Assembly (NCBI GenBank): GCA_022821985.1
Contig: JAJECP010000035.1
Location: forward strand, 124,001-188,000
Source: Acidimicrobiia bacterium
GTDB lineage: Bacteria > Actinomycetota > Acidimicrobiia > Acidimicrobiales > Poriferisodalaceae
Length of the DNA: 64,000 bases
Direction: 5' to 3'
Positions 44,306-53,288 of the stretch are shown here, piece by piece. Numbering within the stretch: position 1 is the first letter of the stretch; each line of letters begins with the position of its first letter. A model generated the notes under the pieces. The model was not told where the DNA came from and ran no database searches. It saw only the letters and a list, made by a program, of their open reading frames with translations. The translations under genes were made by a program, and so were the position numbers.

Positions 44306-45289
44306 ATGCTGAGGTCCATCGCTGCCAGGATCGCCCAAGCACTCGGGCTGATCCTGGCAGTGATGTGCCTCAACTTCTTGCTGATCCACATCACGCCGGG
44401 CGATCCCGCCACCGTCATCGTGGGCGAGAGCGGGGCCGGCGATCCTGAGCTGCTGGAGGAGATCCGCGCGCAATACGGACTCGACCGCCCGGTCATCGTG
44501 CAGCTCGCGTCGTATGTCGGCCGGGTCGCCACCGGCGATCTGGGTGACTCGTACTTCTTCAACCAGTCGGTGACGTCGCTGATCCTCCAACGCCTGTGGC
44601 CCACCGTGCTGCTGGTGGGAACCGCGCTGGCGTTTGCCGTAGCGGCTGGGACGATGGTGGGCGTTGCCACCGCGCGCCGTCCGGAGAGCCCGCTCAGCCA
44701 TGGAGCGACCGTGCTGGCGCTGGTGGGCTTCTCGATGCCGGTCTTCTGGACCGGGATCATGCTGGTGATCCTGTTCGCCTCCGCCTGGAAGCTGCTGCCC
44801 GTGCAGGGATGGCACGACGTGAACTACGGCGAGGGCCTGCTCGCGAATGTGCTCGACGTGGGCGAGCACCTGGTGCTGCCCGCGCTCACGCTCGGCCTCA
44901 TCTACCTGGCGCAGTACAGCCGGCTGTCTCGGGCGTCGATGCTGGAAGTGCTCGAGTCGGACTATGTGCGCACAGCGCGGGCCAAGGGCCTGAACGAGCG
45001 CCGAGTCGTATACAAGCACGCGCTGCGCAACGCCGTCATCCCCGTGGTGACCGTGGTGGGTCTGCAGTTCGGCGCGCTGCTGTCTGGGGCGCTGCTCGTC
45101 GAGACCGTATTCAACTGGCCCGGGCTCGGCCGATTGGCGTTCGACTCGATTCTCCGCCGGGACACCTCGGTGCTGCTCGGCGTGCTGATGGTGTCGTCGG
45201 TGATGGTCATCGTGGCCAACCTGCTCACCGATCTGCTGTACACGATCATCGACCCGCGCATCCGGCTGCGGGAGCGTTCCAATGTCTGA
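44306..45289 (+). CDS. dppB: DppB-type ABC transporter permease
   Basis: A 327-residue membrane permease. It has the N-terminal domain typical of DppB/OppB (ITPGDPATVIVGESGAGDPE, IRAQYGLDRP) and the EAA coupling loop DYVRTARAKGLNERRVVYKHALRNAVIP. Six hydrophobic segments can be followed. The ATG at 44306 lies after an AAGGACGGAG site. The gene overlaps dppC by 8 nt. Confidence 0.95.
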   Translation: MLRSIAARIAQALGLILAVMCLNFLLIHITPGDPATVIVGESGAGDPELLEEIRAQYGLDRPVIVQLASYVGRVATGDLGDSYFFNQSVTSLILQRLWPTVLLVGTALAFAVAAGTMVGVATARRPESPLSHGATVLALVGFSMPVFWTGIMLVILFASAWKLLPVQGWHDVNYGEGLLANVLDVGEHLVLPALTLGLIYLAQYSRLSRASMLEVLESDYVRTARAKGLNERRVVYKHALRNAVIPVVTVVGLQFGALLSGALLVETVFNWPGLGRLAFDSILRRDTSVLLGVLMVSSVMVIVANLLTDLLYTIIDPRIRLRERSNV

Positions 45290-46211
45290 CGCGATGGGAC
45301 GTGGCGAGGTGGCCGCCGCCGATCTGCCCGTCGCACCCGGCCTGGGCGCCGGCGGCGACGGCGGATCGGGTCGCCCAGGTCGCGAAACACTGCGGTTGTT
45401 CGTGCGCAACAAGGCGGCAGTGGCCGGTGTGGTGATGCTCATCGGGATCGTCTTCATGACGGTCGCCGGGCCGCGGATCTACGACAACGATCCCAAGGAC
45501 ATCGTGGCCATCCCGCTCACTGGTCCCGGAGAGCTGGCCGAGGCCCGCTTGGGCACCGACTATCTGGGACGTGACGTGCTGGCCGGGGTGATCGGGGGCG
45601 GCACAACCAGCATGACGGTGGCTGCCATGGCGGCTGCGATGGTGCTGGTGATCGGCATCAGCATCGGCGCACTCGCCGGCTATTACGGCGGCTGGCTCGA
45701 CAGCGCCCTCATGCGCTTCACCGAGTTCTTCCAGGTGCTGCCTGCGCTGCTGTTCGCGATGGTGCTCGTGGCGCTGTTCGAACCGTCGATGTGGACGATC
45801 TCGTTCGCCATCGGCGTAGTGGCGTGGCCGGGGATCGCTCGCATCACTCGTGCGGAGTTCCTGAGACTGAGGAACCTGGAATTCGTGCGGGCAGCCCGAG
45901 CGGTGGGAGCGACGGACTGGCGCATCATTCGCAAGGTGGTGTTCCCCAATGCGCTGCCGCCGCTCATCGTGTCGGCCACGCTCATCATGGGCACGGCAAT
46001 CCTGTTCGAGGCGGGGCTGGCGTTCCTGGGCCTCGGTGATCCCAACACCACGAGCTGGGGCTTGATGATCGGGCTGAACCGAGGGAACTTCCTGACGGCG
46101 TGGTGGTCGGTGACCTTCCCCGGCCTGGCGATCTTCTTCACCGTGCTGAGCTTCAGCCTCATCGGCGACGGGCTGCAGGATGCCTACAACCCCAAGCTGC
46201 GGGGACGCTGA
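45282..46211 (+). CDS. dppC: DppC-type ABC transporter permease
   Basis: A 309-residue permease with the DppC N-terminal cytoplasmic helix (LRLFVRNKAAVAGVVMLIG), the LGTDYLGRDVLAGVIGGG motif and the EAA loop LEFVRAARAVGATDWRIIRKVVFPNALPP. It forms the channel with DppB. The ATPase gene follows after 3 nt. Confidence 0.95.
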   Translation: MSDAMGRGEVAAADLPVAPGLGAGGDGGSGRPGRETLRLFVRNKAAVAGVVMLIGIVFMTVAGPRIYDNDPKDIVAIPLTGPGELAEARLGTDYLGRDVLAGVIGGGTTSMTVAAMAAAMVLVIGISIGALAGYYGGWLDSALMRFTEFFQVLPALLFAMVLVALFEPSMWTISFAIGVVAWPGIARITRAEFLRLRNLEFVRAARAVGATDWRIIRKVVFPNALPPLIVSATLIMGTAILFEAGLAFLGLGDPNTTSWGLMIGLNRGNFLTAWWSVTFPGLAIFFTVLSFSLIGDGLQDAYNPKLRGR

Positions 46212-46214
46212 GCG

Positions 46215-47153
46215 ATGAGCGCTCTGGCGAACGGCGACGGCACCCTGGGCGATGCGCCACGGCTGCGGGTTCGGGGCCTGACCGTGGGCTTCGATGAGTT
46301 CATCGCCGTGAACGACGTGTCGTTCGACCTGCACGACGGCGGGACGCTGGCGGTGGTCGGCGAGTCGGGTTCGGGCAAGTCGGTGACTGCGCTGTCGATC
46401 ATGCGGCTCATCGAGATCGGCACCCGGGCGGAGATCCGCAGCGGCGAGGTGCTGTTCCGCCACGACGACGGCAGCGTCGACGACTTGCTGCAGCTCCCCG
46501 AACCGCAGATGCGATCGATCCGCGGCGATCGCATCTCGATGATCTTCCAAGAACCGCTGACCAGCCTCAACCCCGTCTACACCGTCGGCAGCCAGATCGG
46601 CGAGGCGCTGCGGCTCCACCGTGGCATGAACCGCAGCGAGGCTCGCGAGCGCACGTTGGAGATGCTGAACCGGGTGCGCATTCCCGACGCTGCGCGCCGG
46701 ATCGACCAGTACCCCCACGAGATGTCGGGCGGGATGCGCCAGCGGGTGATGATCGCCATGGCACTCGCCTGCGATCCAGCGATCCTGATCGCGGACGAGC
46801 CCACCACCGCGCTCGACGTGACGATCCAAGCGCAGATCCTCGCCCTGATCGCCGAGATGCAGCGCGAGACCGGCGCAGCCGTGCTGATCATCACCCACGA
46901 CATGGGCGTGGTGGCCGAGATCGCCGACGAGGTGGTGGTGATGCAGCAGTCGCGATTGGTGGAGCGCGGCCATGTCTCGGACATCTTCGATCGGCCCAGC
47001 GAGCCCTACACGCAGTCGCTGCTGGCTGCTGTGCCGCGGCTGGGGTCGATGGCCGGCGTCGAGGCCCCGCAGCGCTTCGAACTGATTGATCCCGATGCGC
47101 TGGCGGCTGCTGCGGCTGCCGGGGCCGACTGCGACAGGGAATCGGACTCGTGA
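46215..47153 (+). CDS. dppD: DppD-type ABC transporter ATP-binding protein
   Basis: A 312-residue ATPase subunit with Walker A GESGSGKSVTALSI, Q-loop MIFQEPLTSLNPVYTVG, signature EMSGGMRQRVMIAMAL and Walker B ILIADEPTTALDVT. The C-terminal EPYTQSLLAAVP region is the oligopeptide-transporter extension. It energises the DppBC channel and overlaps dppF by 4 nt. Confidence 0.95.
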   Translation: MSALANGDGTLGDAPRLRVRGLTVGFDEFIAVNDVSFDLHDGGTLAVVGESGSGKSVTALSIMRLIEIGTRAEIRSGEVLFRHDDGSVDDLLQLPEPQMRSIRGDRISMIFQEPLTSLNPVYTVGSQIGEALRLHRGMNRSEARERTLEMLNRVRIPDAARRIDQYPHEMSGGMRQRVMIAMALACDPAILIADEPTTALDVTIQAQILALIAEMQRETGAAVLIITHDMGVVAEIADEVVVMQQSRLVERGHVSDIFDRPSEPYTQSLLAAVPRLGSMAGVEAPQRFELIDPDALAAAAAAGADCDRESDS

Positions 47154-48112
47154 CGGAGCACGGTGCCGCAGAGGCCGAGCCGATCGTCGAGGTCGAAGCG
47201 CTCACCAAGCATTTCCCGGCCAGTCATGGCGCCCGCGTGCACGCCGTGGAGCAGGTCAGCCTGCATATCGACCGAGGCGAGACGCTGGCGGTGGTCGGCG
47301 AGAGCGGCTGTGGCAAATCGACGCTGGCGTACCTGATCATCCGCCTCCTGAATCCGACCAGCGGCACCATCAGGCTCGACGGCGCCGACATCACGAACCT
47401 CGGACCCCGGGCGCTGCGGCCCCACCGGCGCAAGGCGCAGATCGTCTTCCAGGACCCCTTCGCCAGCCTGGATCCCCGCCGCACCGTGGGCAAGGCGATC
47501 GCCGAGCCGCTCGAGATCCATCGAGCCGTGCCCAAGCGCGAGATCAATGACGTGGTCGCCGATCTCCTGCGACGGGTCGGCATGTCGCCTGACGACATGC
47601 GGCAGTACCCGCACCAATTCTCCGGAGGTCAGCGGCAGCGCATCTGCATCGCCCGAGCCCTGGCGCTGCGGCCTGAGCTGGTGATCGCCGATGAAGCGGT
47701 GTCCGCGCTGGACGTCTCGATCCAAGCGCAGGTCATCAACCTGATGATGGATCTGCAGGAAGAGATGGGATTGTCGTACCTGTTCATCAGCCACGACCTC
47801 GCCGTGGTGGAGCGAATCGCTCACCGTGTGGGCGTGATGTACCTCGGCCAGATCGTCGAGCTGGGTCCGCGCCGCGCCATCTTCGAGAACCCCATGCACG
47901 ACTACACCAAGCGGTTGCTCGACGCAGTGCCGATCGCCGATCCGGCTCGCCGCCGGACCGACCGATCGGTGCAGACCGACGAGGTGCCCAGCCCGGTCTT
48001 CGAAGCCGGCACCGCCCCCGACCCCGTGACCCTGGTCGAGGTGGAGCCGGGACACCTCGTCGCGCAAGCGACGAGCGACCAGCACAGCGTGGCGCAAGAG
48101 GAGCACGACTGA
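47150..48112 (+). CDS. dppF: DppF-type ABC transporter ATP-binding protein
   Basis: A 320-residue ATPase subunit: Walker A GESGCGKSTLAYLI, IVFQDPFASLDPRRTVG, signature QFSGGQRQRICIARAL, Walker B LVIADEAVSALDVS and the LGQIVELGPRRAIF tail. It is the second ATPase of the transporter. The stop overlaps the amidohydrolase start by 1 nt (TGATG), linking the two in one transcript. Confidence 0.95.
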   Translation: MTEHGAAEAEPIVEVEALTKHFPASHGARVHAVEQVSLHIDRGETLAVVGESGCGKSTLAYLIIRLLNPTSGTIRLDGADITNLGPRALRPHRRKAQIVFQDPFASLDPRRTVGKAIAEPLEIHRAVPKREINDVVADLLRRVGMSPDDMRQYPHQFSGGQRQRICIARALALRPELVIADEAVSALDVSIQAQVINLMMDLQEEMGLSYLFISHDLAVVERIAHRVGVMYLGQIVELGPRRAIFENPMHDYTKRLLDAVPIADPARRRTDRSVQTDEVPSPVFEAGTAPDPVTLVEVEPGHLVAQATSDQHSVAQEEHD

Positions 48113-49791
48113 TGGGGACGAACCAGCCGTTCGTGATCTACCCAGCTCGCCGGGTCATCACCATCAACCCCGCATTCCCCTTCGGCGAGGCAGTGGCGGT
48201 GGCGGGCAATCGCATCCTGGGCGTCGGCACCACCGACGAGCTGGCGTCGTGGGGCGAGCACCGCATCGACGATTGCTTTGCCAACCACGTGATCATGCCC
48301 GGGTTCATCGAGGCCCACTGCCATGTCATGTCGGGCGGGCTGTGGAACTCCACCTACGTCGGCTACTTCGACCGGCGCGACCCCCAGGGACTGCTGTGGC
48401 CGGGTTGCACATCGATCGACGATGTGCTCGAACGGCTGGCCAAGGCTGCCGCGGATATGAGCGACGATTCCCAGACGCTGCTGGCCTGGGGCCTCGACCC
48501 CATCTACTTCCCGGGCGAGCGGCTCGTGGCCCGCCACCTCGACACGGTGACCGGCGACCGGCCGACGCTGATACTGCATGCCAGCGGGCATCTCGCCACC
48601 ATCAACTCGGCGCTCATGGAGCGTTGCGGCATCGACGAGACGGCGACCAGCCCCGGCGTGGCTCGGGGCGGCGACGGGCTGCCGAACGGCGAGCTTCACG
48701 AGCCCGCCGGGATGATGCTGGCCGGCGAAGCGTTCGCCGACATGATGAAGGCCAACCGCAGCGAGCAGGCCCGCTGGCGCTACGCCAACGAGGCACGCAA
48801 TGCAGGGCACACGCTGCTGACCGACTTGGGCACCACACAGCTCTGGGATCCTGAACAACTCGGCAACTGGAAGAAGGTGACCAGCGGTCCCGCATATCCG
48901 GCGCGGGTGATGGTGGCGATGTCGAACCTGTTCGGGGCCACGGCCGACCCGGCGGAATTGGCCGAGCTGTGCGTGAAGCTGAAGAGCGAGCAGACCGACA
49001 AGCTGCGCTTCGGCATCGTCAAACTGATCCTGGACGGATCGATCCAGGGATTCACGGCCCGCATCAGCTGGCCCCACTACTACAAGCCGCCGCCGGGGCA
49101 TATCGGCAACGGCATGTGGCTGACGGCGCCCGACCAGATGGCCGATCTGGTGGAGCCGTACCACCGGGCCGGTTTGACCGTGCATTGCCACTGCAACGGG
49201 GATGAGGCCACCGAGGCGTTCGTCGAAGCCGTCGAGCAGGTGCTCGAGCGCTATCCCCGCTGGGATCACCGCCACACGGTGCAGCACTGCCAGCTCACCA
49301 CGCCCGACCAGTACCGCCGCATGGCAGCGCTCGGCATGTGCGCCAACATCTTCTCGAACCACATCTACTACTGGGGCGACCAGCATCGGGACGTAACCGT
49401 GGGGCCCGAGCGTGCGGCGCGGATGGATGCCTGCGGCACGGCCTTGGCCAGCGGCGTCAGCTTCTCGATCCACTCGGATTCGCCGATCACGCCGCTGGGC
49501 CATCTGCACACTGCGTGGTGCGCGGTTAACCGGGTGACGGCGTCGGGCCAAGTGCTGGGACCAGACGAGCGAATCGGCGTGCCAGACGCGCTGAGGGCCA
49601 TCACCATCGAGGCCGCCCGGCAGATCAAGATGGACGCCGAGATCGGCAGCATCGAGGCCGGCAAGCTGGCCGACTTCGCCGTGCTGGAGGACAACCCGCT
49701 CACCGTCGACCCGATGGCGCTGCGCGACATCGGGGTGTGGGGCACCGTGCTCGGCGGCGTGCTGCAGCCTGCCCAGATCAGCGACGCGTAG
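48112..49791 (+). CDS. Amidohydrolase family protein, YtcJ-like
   Basis: A 559-residue metal-dependent hydrolase of the amidohydrolase_3 (YtcJ) family. It has the HxH metal motif at 69-71 (GFIEAHCHV), VHCHCNGDEATEAFVE, the HTVQHCQLT histidine, and a late Asp in SIHSDSPITPLG. The N-terminal beta-sandwich element (PARRVITINPAFPFGEAVAV) and the closing EAGKLADFAVLEDNPLTVDP are standard. Translation is coupled to the dpp transporter, so it may hydrolyse the imported compound (inference). Substrate unknown. Confidence 0.9.
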   Translation: MGTNQPFVIYPARRVITINPAFPFGEAVAVAGNRILGVGTTDELASWGEHRIDDCFANHVIMPGFIEAHCHVMSGGLWNSTYVGYFDRRDPQGLLWPGCTSIDDVLERLAKAAADMSDDSQTLLAWGLDPIYFPGERLVARHLDTVTGDRPTLILHASGHLATINSALMERCGIDETATSPGVARGGDGLPNGELHEPAGMMLAGEAFADMMKANRSEQARWRYANEARNAGHTLLTDLGTTQLWDPEQLGNWKKVTSGPAYPARVMVAMSNLFGATADPAELAELCVKLKSEQTDKLRFGIVKLILDGSIQGFTARISWPHYYKPPPGHIGNGMWLTAPDQMADLVEPYHRAGLTVHCHCNGDEATEAFVEAVEQVLERYPRWDHRHTVQHCQLTTPDQYRRMAALGMCANIFSNHIYYWGDQHRDVTVGPERAARMDACGTALASGVSFSIHSDSPITPLGHLHTAWCAVNRVTASGQVLGPDERIGVPDALRAITIEAARQIKMDAEIGSIEAGKLADFAVLEDNPLTVDPMALRDIGVWGTVLGGVLQPAQISDA

Positions 49792-49860
49792 GAGTCACTC
49801 CGGCGAACGGAACGGGCTGTCGCGCCAGGGTGTCGCAGACAAGGGCAAGATGGGCGGGAG

Positions 49861-50856
49861 ATGAACGCGCACACGATTGCGGTCACCGTTGTCGGCGGGT
49901 ATCTCGGCGCTGGCAAGACGACGCTGGTGAACCATGTGCTGCGCTCGACCGACGAGCGCATCGCGGTGATCGTCAACGACTTCGGCGAGATCTCCATCGA
50001 CGAGGACCTGATCGTGGCCGCCGACAGCGACAAGCTGACGTTGGCCAACGGCTGCATCTGCTGCACGCTCGCTGACGGATTCGCCGCCGCACTCATGCAG
50101 ATCCGCTCGGCGGGCACGCTCCCACAACGCCTGCTCATTGAGGCCAGCGGCGTGGCCGACCCCGCCCAGATCGCCGCCTACGGCCACACGCCTGGTTTGC
50201 GCCTCGACGCCGTGGTGGTCATGGCAGATGCCGAACAGGTCCGACGCCAAGCCAACGACCGCTGGGTGGCCGACACCGTGCGGATGCAGCTCGCCGCTGC
50301 GGACCTGCTGGTGGTCAACAAGATCGACTTGCTCGACGATGCCGATAAGGCCGACGAGCTGTGCGACTGGCTGGCAGGGCTCTCGACCGGTGCCACCATC
50401 GTCCGCGCGAGCCGTGCTGCCGTACCCATCGATGTGCTGCTCGGCCCCCGGTCGGCCAGTGACGCGGTCGACACCCATGAACGACCGGCGCCCGAGCGGG
50501 CCGCTGCTCCCGGATGGCACGTCGTGGCGGATCTCTTCGAATCGCAGACCGTCGTCCTCGATGCACCAGTACCCAAGCCCGTCATCGAGGCGTTGCTCGC
50601 CGATCTGCCCGATGGCGTCGCCCGGCTCAAGGGCTTGGTGCAAGCAGCGCCCGCCGCCGGCGCGAGCGACACGACCGCCACAGAAGCCGCCGACGCGACC
50701 GCCTACCTGATCGAAGCCGTCGGCAAACGCACCTCGATGACCCCCTACGCCACGGACCCCACCCAGCCACCACCCCGCTGGGCCATCAGCCTCATATCCC
50801 ACAAGGGTTCACTCGCTCCCGACTGGCTCGAGTCACGGCTGCACGAGCGCAACTGA
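49861..50856 (+). CDS. COG0523/CobW-type GTPase metallochaperone
   Basis: A 331-residue G3E-family GTPase. It has the P-loop GGYLGAGKTTLVNH, the metal-binding CxCC motif (Cys65, 67 and 68 in NGCICCTLADGF), LIEASGVADPAQIAAY and the NKIDLL specificity motif. Its C-terminal CobW_C region is recognisable but short (AIGKRTS ... PRWAISLISHKGS). COG0523 proteins deliver Zn, Co or Fe to client enzymes. The flanking amidohydrolases are plausible metal-dependent clients (inference). The ATG at 49861 follows a GGGCGGGAG site. Confidence 0.9.
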   Translation: MNAHTIAVTVVGGYLGAGKTTLVNHVLRSTDERIAVIVNDFGEISIDEDLIVAADSDKLTLANGCICCTLADGFAAALMQIRSAGTLPQRLLIEASGVADPAQIAAYGHTPGLRLDAVVVMADAEQVRRQANDRWVADTVRMQLAAADLLVVNKIDLLDDADKADELCDWLAGLSTGATIVRASRAAVPIDVLLGPRSASDAVDTHERPAPERAAAPGWHVVADLFESQTVVLDAPVPKPVIEALLADLPDGVARLKGLVQAAPAAGASDTTATEAADATAYLIEAVGKRTSMTPYATDPTQPPPRWAISLISHKGSLAPDWLESRLHERN

Positions 50857-50962
50857 AGTTTGTGCCGCCGGGTGAGCGGCGGCGGTTGCATGCCAGACTC
50901 GTTGTGGCAAACGGCCAGCGCTGCCCGAATCCGCTCCCGAATTCCCGTCCCGGAGACCTGAG

Positions 50963-52294
50963 ATGGCGATCACGATCCCTGAACCTGATGTCAACAATGT
51001 GTGGCGACTGGAGACGCCGGGCAATGAGGGGTGGCTGCGCTCGGCTCGGCCCGATGCCGCCGACAAGTTCTTCATGTGCTCGGCGGACGGTCATGTGCAG
51101 GAGCCGAACACGTTTCTGTATGACCGCATCGACCCGGCGTACCACCACCGGCTGCCGACCATCGCCGTCACCAAGGCCATGGACGTTCATAGCAAGGGCG
51201 CCAAAAGCAACGATGCCAAGGGTGGGGGCGGCGGTGCCACTGGCGAAGCCGGCGGCGGCGCGACCGAGGAGCAGTTCTTCCAGAAGGCTGAGGGGTTCCG
51301 GCCGGCCAAGCTCAATTGGACCAAGCCCTTCGAGGGCCACGAGAAGCTGCGCAACCAATCTGGGCGCAGCCCCGAGGCCCGGCTGGCTGACTTGGCACTG
51401 GACGGCTGCGACGCCGAGATCCTGTTCCCGAACAAGGGCTTGAGCATCTGGGCCACGCCCGATGCGGACTTCAGCCACGCCATGTGTCGGGCCTACAACG
51501 AATGGGCCTGGGAAGAGTTCGCCGACTACAACGACCAGCTGGCGCCCATGGCCTGCATCGCTCCCGCCGCGCTCGACAAGGCCATCGCGGAGATCCAGCG
51601 CTGCGCAGCGCTCGGATTCAAGGGCTTGAGCCTGCCGGCCAAGCCGGTTTTCGGGCCGCCCGACGTGGACGACCTCAACTACAACCTGCGCGAGATGGAG
51701 CCGCTGTGGGACTGCATCGACGAGGTCGAGCTGCCCGTCACGTTCCACGTCTCGACCGGGCGTGACCCGCGCACGTCACGCAGCCAGGGCGGCGCCGTCA
51801 TCAACTACGCCGTGCACTCGCTGGCGCCCACCATGGAGCCGCTGGTCAACATCTGCGCCTCGGGGGTTGCCGAGCGGCACCCGAAGCTGCAGTTCGGCTC
51901 GATCGAGGCCGGAATCGGCTGGGTGCCTTGGATGCTGACTGCGATGGACGAGGCGTACCTCAAGCACCACATGTGGGTGCGACCCAAGCTCGAGATGCTG
52001 CCCAGCGAGTACTTCAAGCGCCAGGGCTTCGCGAGTTTCCAGGAGGATCCCGCCGGCCTGGACCTCGCCCGCGAGCACGAGCTGGTCGACAACTTCCTGT
52101 GGGCGAACGACTTCCCGCACCACGAGGGCTCATGGCCCTATTCGGCCCAGGCCATCGAGCGCACGATGAGCCACCTCGACGACGGCGAGCGGGCCAAGAT
52201 CCTGGGCCTCAACAGCGCCCGCATCTTCGGGTTCGACATCCCCGAGCGCTACCTGCACCATCCCGACGCAGCCGCAGTCGCGGCCCTGCGCTGA
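50963..52294 (+). CDS. Amidohydrolase_2 family protein
   Basis: A 443-residue TIM-barrel metal-dependent hydrolase/decarboxylase. The N-terminal motif MCSADGHVQEPNTF has His44. Other markers are ACIAPAALDKAIAEIQRCAALGFKG, KLQFGSIEAGIGWVPWML and the C-terminal FLWANDFPHHEGSWP with the catalytic Asp. A low-complexity Gly/Ala insert (AKGGGGGATGEAGGGATEE) lies near residues 80-105 and is probably a flexible loop. It resembles enzymes acting on ring-cleavage products, but substrate and direction are unknown. Confidence 0.88.
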   Translation: MAITIPEPDVNNVWRLETPGNEGWLRSARPDAADKFFMCSADGHVQEPNTFLYDRIDPAYHHRLPTIAVTKAMDVHSKGAKSNDAKGGGGGATGEAGGGATEEQFFQKAEGFRPAKLNWTKPFEGHEKLRNQSGRSPEARLADLALDGCDAEILFPNKGLSIWATPDADFSHAMCRAYNEWAWEEFADYNDQLAPMACIAPAALDKAIAEIQRCAALGFKGLSLPAKPVFGPPDVDDLNYNLREMEPLWDCIDEVELPVTFHVSTGRDPRTSRSQGGAVINYAVHSLAPTMEPLVNICASGVAERHPKLQFGSIEAGIGWVPWMLTAMDEAYLKHHMWVRPKLEMLPSEYFKRQGFASFQEDPAGLDLAREHELVDNFLWANDFPHHEGSWPYSAQAIERTMSHLDDGERAKILGLNSARIFGFDIPERYLHHPDAAAVAALR

Positions 52295-52345
52295 AGCTCA
52301 CCCGTCCGCGATCGTGGGGACGTGGGAGAGGCGGCCGCTGGACTG

Positions 52346-53287
52346 CTAGGCGTTGACGCCGTAGGGCACGGGGTCACCGGCTAGGGCCAGGTTGACCTGT
52401 TCGGCGATCTGGGTGCCGGCGCGGTCTTGCGCCTCTGAGGTGCTGGCACCGAGGTGCGGGGTGGCCACAACATCGGGTCGGCCGAAAAGCGGCGACTCGG
52501 TCGCCGGTTCGGTCGCGTAGACGTCTACCGCCACGCCGCCGAGCCTGCCGGCGTCCAACGCAGCGGCCGCCGCCACCTCGTCGAGAATGCCACCCCGCGC
52601 GGTGTTGACGATCAACGCGTGCGGGCGGCACTTGGCCAGGTTCTCGGCTCCCAGCAGCCCGGCCGTCTCCGGCGTGGCGGGCATGTGCAGCGTGATGATG
52701 TCCGAACGCCCCAGCAGTTCGGGGAGCTCCACCATCTCGACATCGGCGGCTCGGCCTGATTCCGCGCTCACATAGGGGTCGTAGGAGATGAGCTCCACAT
52801 CGAACGGGGCGATCCGCTGGGCGACGAGGCGGCCGACTCGGCCGAGGCCCAGGATTCCAATCGTTTTGCGGTAGATCTCCATGCCGCCCCAGCGGCTGCG
52901 CTCCCAGCGGCCGTCCGCGAGTGCTTGGTGTGCTTGAGGCACGTGGCGCGCCAGCGCCAGCATGAGCGCCACGGTCATCTCTGCCGCAGACACCACGTTG
53001 CTGGACGGCGCGTTGCACACGAGCACGCCGCGCTCGGTTGCAGCGGCCACATCGACGTTGTCGAGCCCTACGCCGGCACGCCCCACGACGACGAGCGAAT
53101 CGCCGGCTGCCAGGAGATCAGCATCGACCTGAGTCGCCGAGCGGATGACCAGTGCCTGTGCCCCGGCGACGGCGTCGCGCAGCTCGTCGGCGCTGAGCCC
53201 CGTACGGATGTCGACGTCGTGGCCGGCAGCGCGCAGCAGGTCGAGACCGGCATCGGCCAACGTCTCGGCGACCAGGACCCGTGCCAT
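52346..53287 (-). CDS. serA: D-3-phosphoglycerate dehydrogenase (short form)
   Basis: A 313-residue D-2-hydroxyacid dehydrogenase with GRAGVGLDNVDVAAATERGV, the Rossmann motif GILGLGRVGRLVAQRI, the catalytic Arg in NTARGGILDE and the catalytic His in ATPHLGAST. It stops after the catalytic and NAD domains. The ASB/ACT regulatory regions of the long actinobacterial SerA are absent, so serine feedback through them is unlikely. The neighbouring serC supports the serine-pathway call; a related 2-hydroxyacid dehydrogenase is the alternative. Confidence 0.85.
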   Translation of the reverse strand: MARVLVAETLADAGLDLLRAAGHDVDIRTGLSADELRDAVAGAQALVIRSATQVDADLLAAGDSLVVVGRAGVGLDNVDVAAATERGVLVCNAPSSNVVSAAEMTVALMLALARHVPQAHQALADGRWERSRWGGMEIYRKTIGILGLGRVGRLVAQRIAPFDVELISYDPYVSAESGRAADVEMVELPELLGRSDIITLHMPATPETAGLLGAENLAKCRPHALIVNTARGGILDEVAAAAALDAGRLGGVAVDVYATEPATESPLFGRPDVVATPHLGASTSEAQDRAGTQIAEQVNLALAGDPVPYGVNA

Positions 53288-53288
53288 G

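Noticed and set aside
45246-46973. Minus-strand open frame of about 575 codons opposite dppB-dppD
   Set aside because: It is antisense to three well-supported transporter genes and is His/Gln/Arg-rich without motifs.
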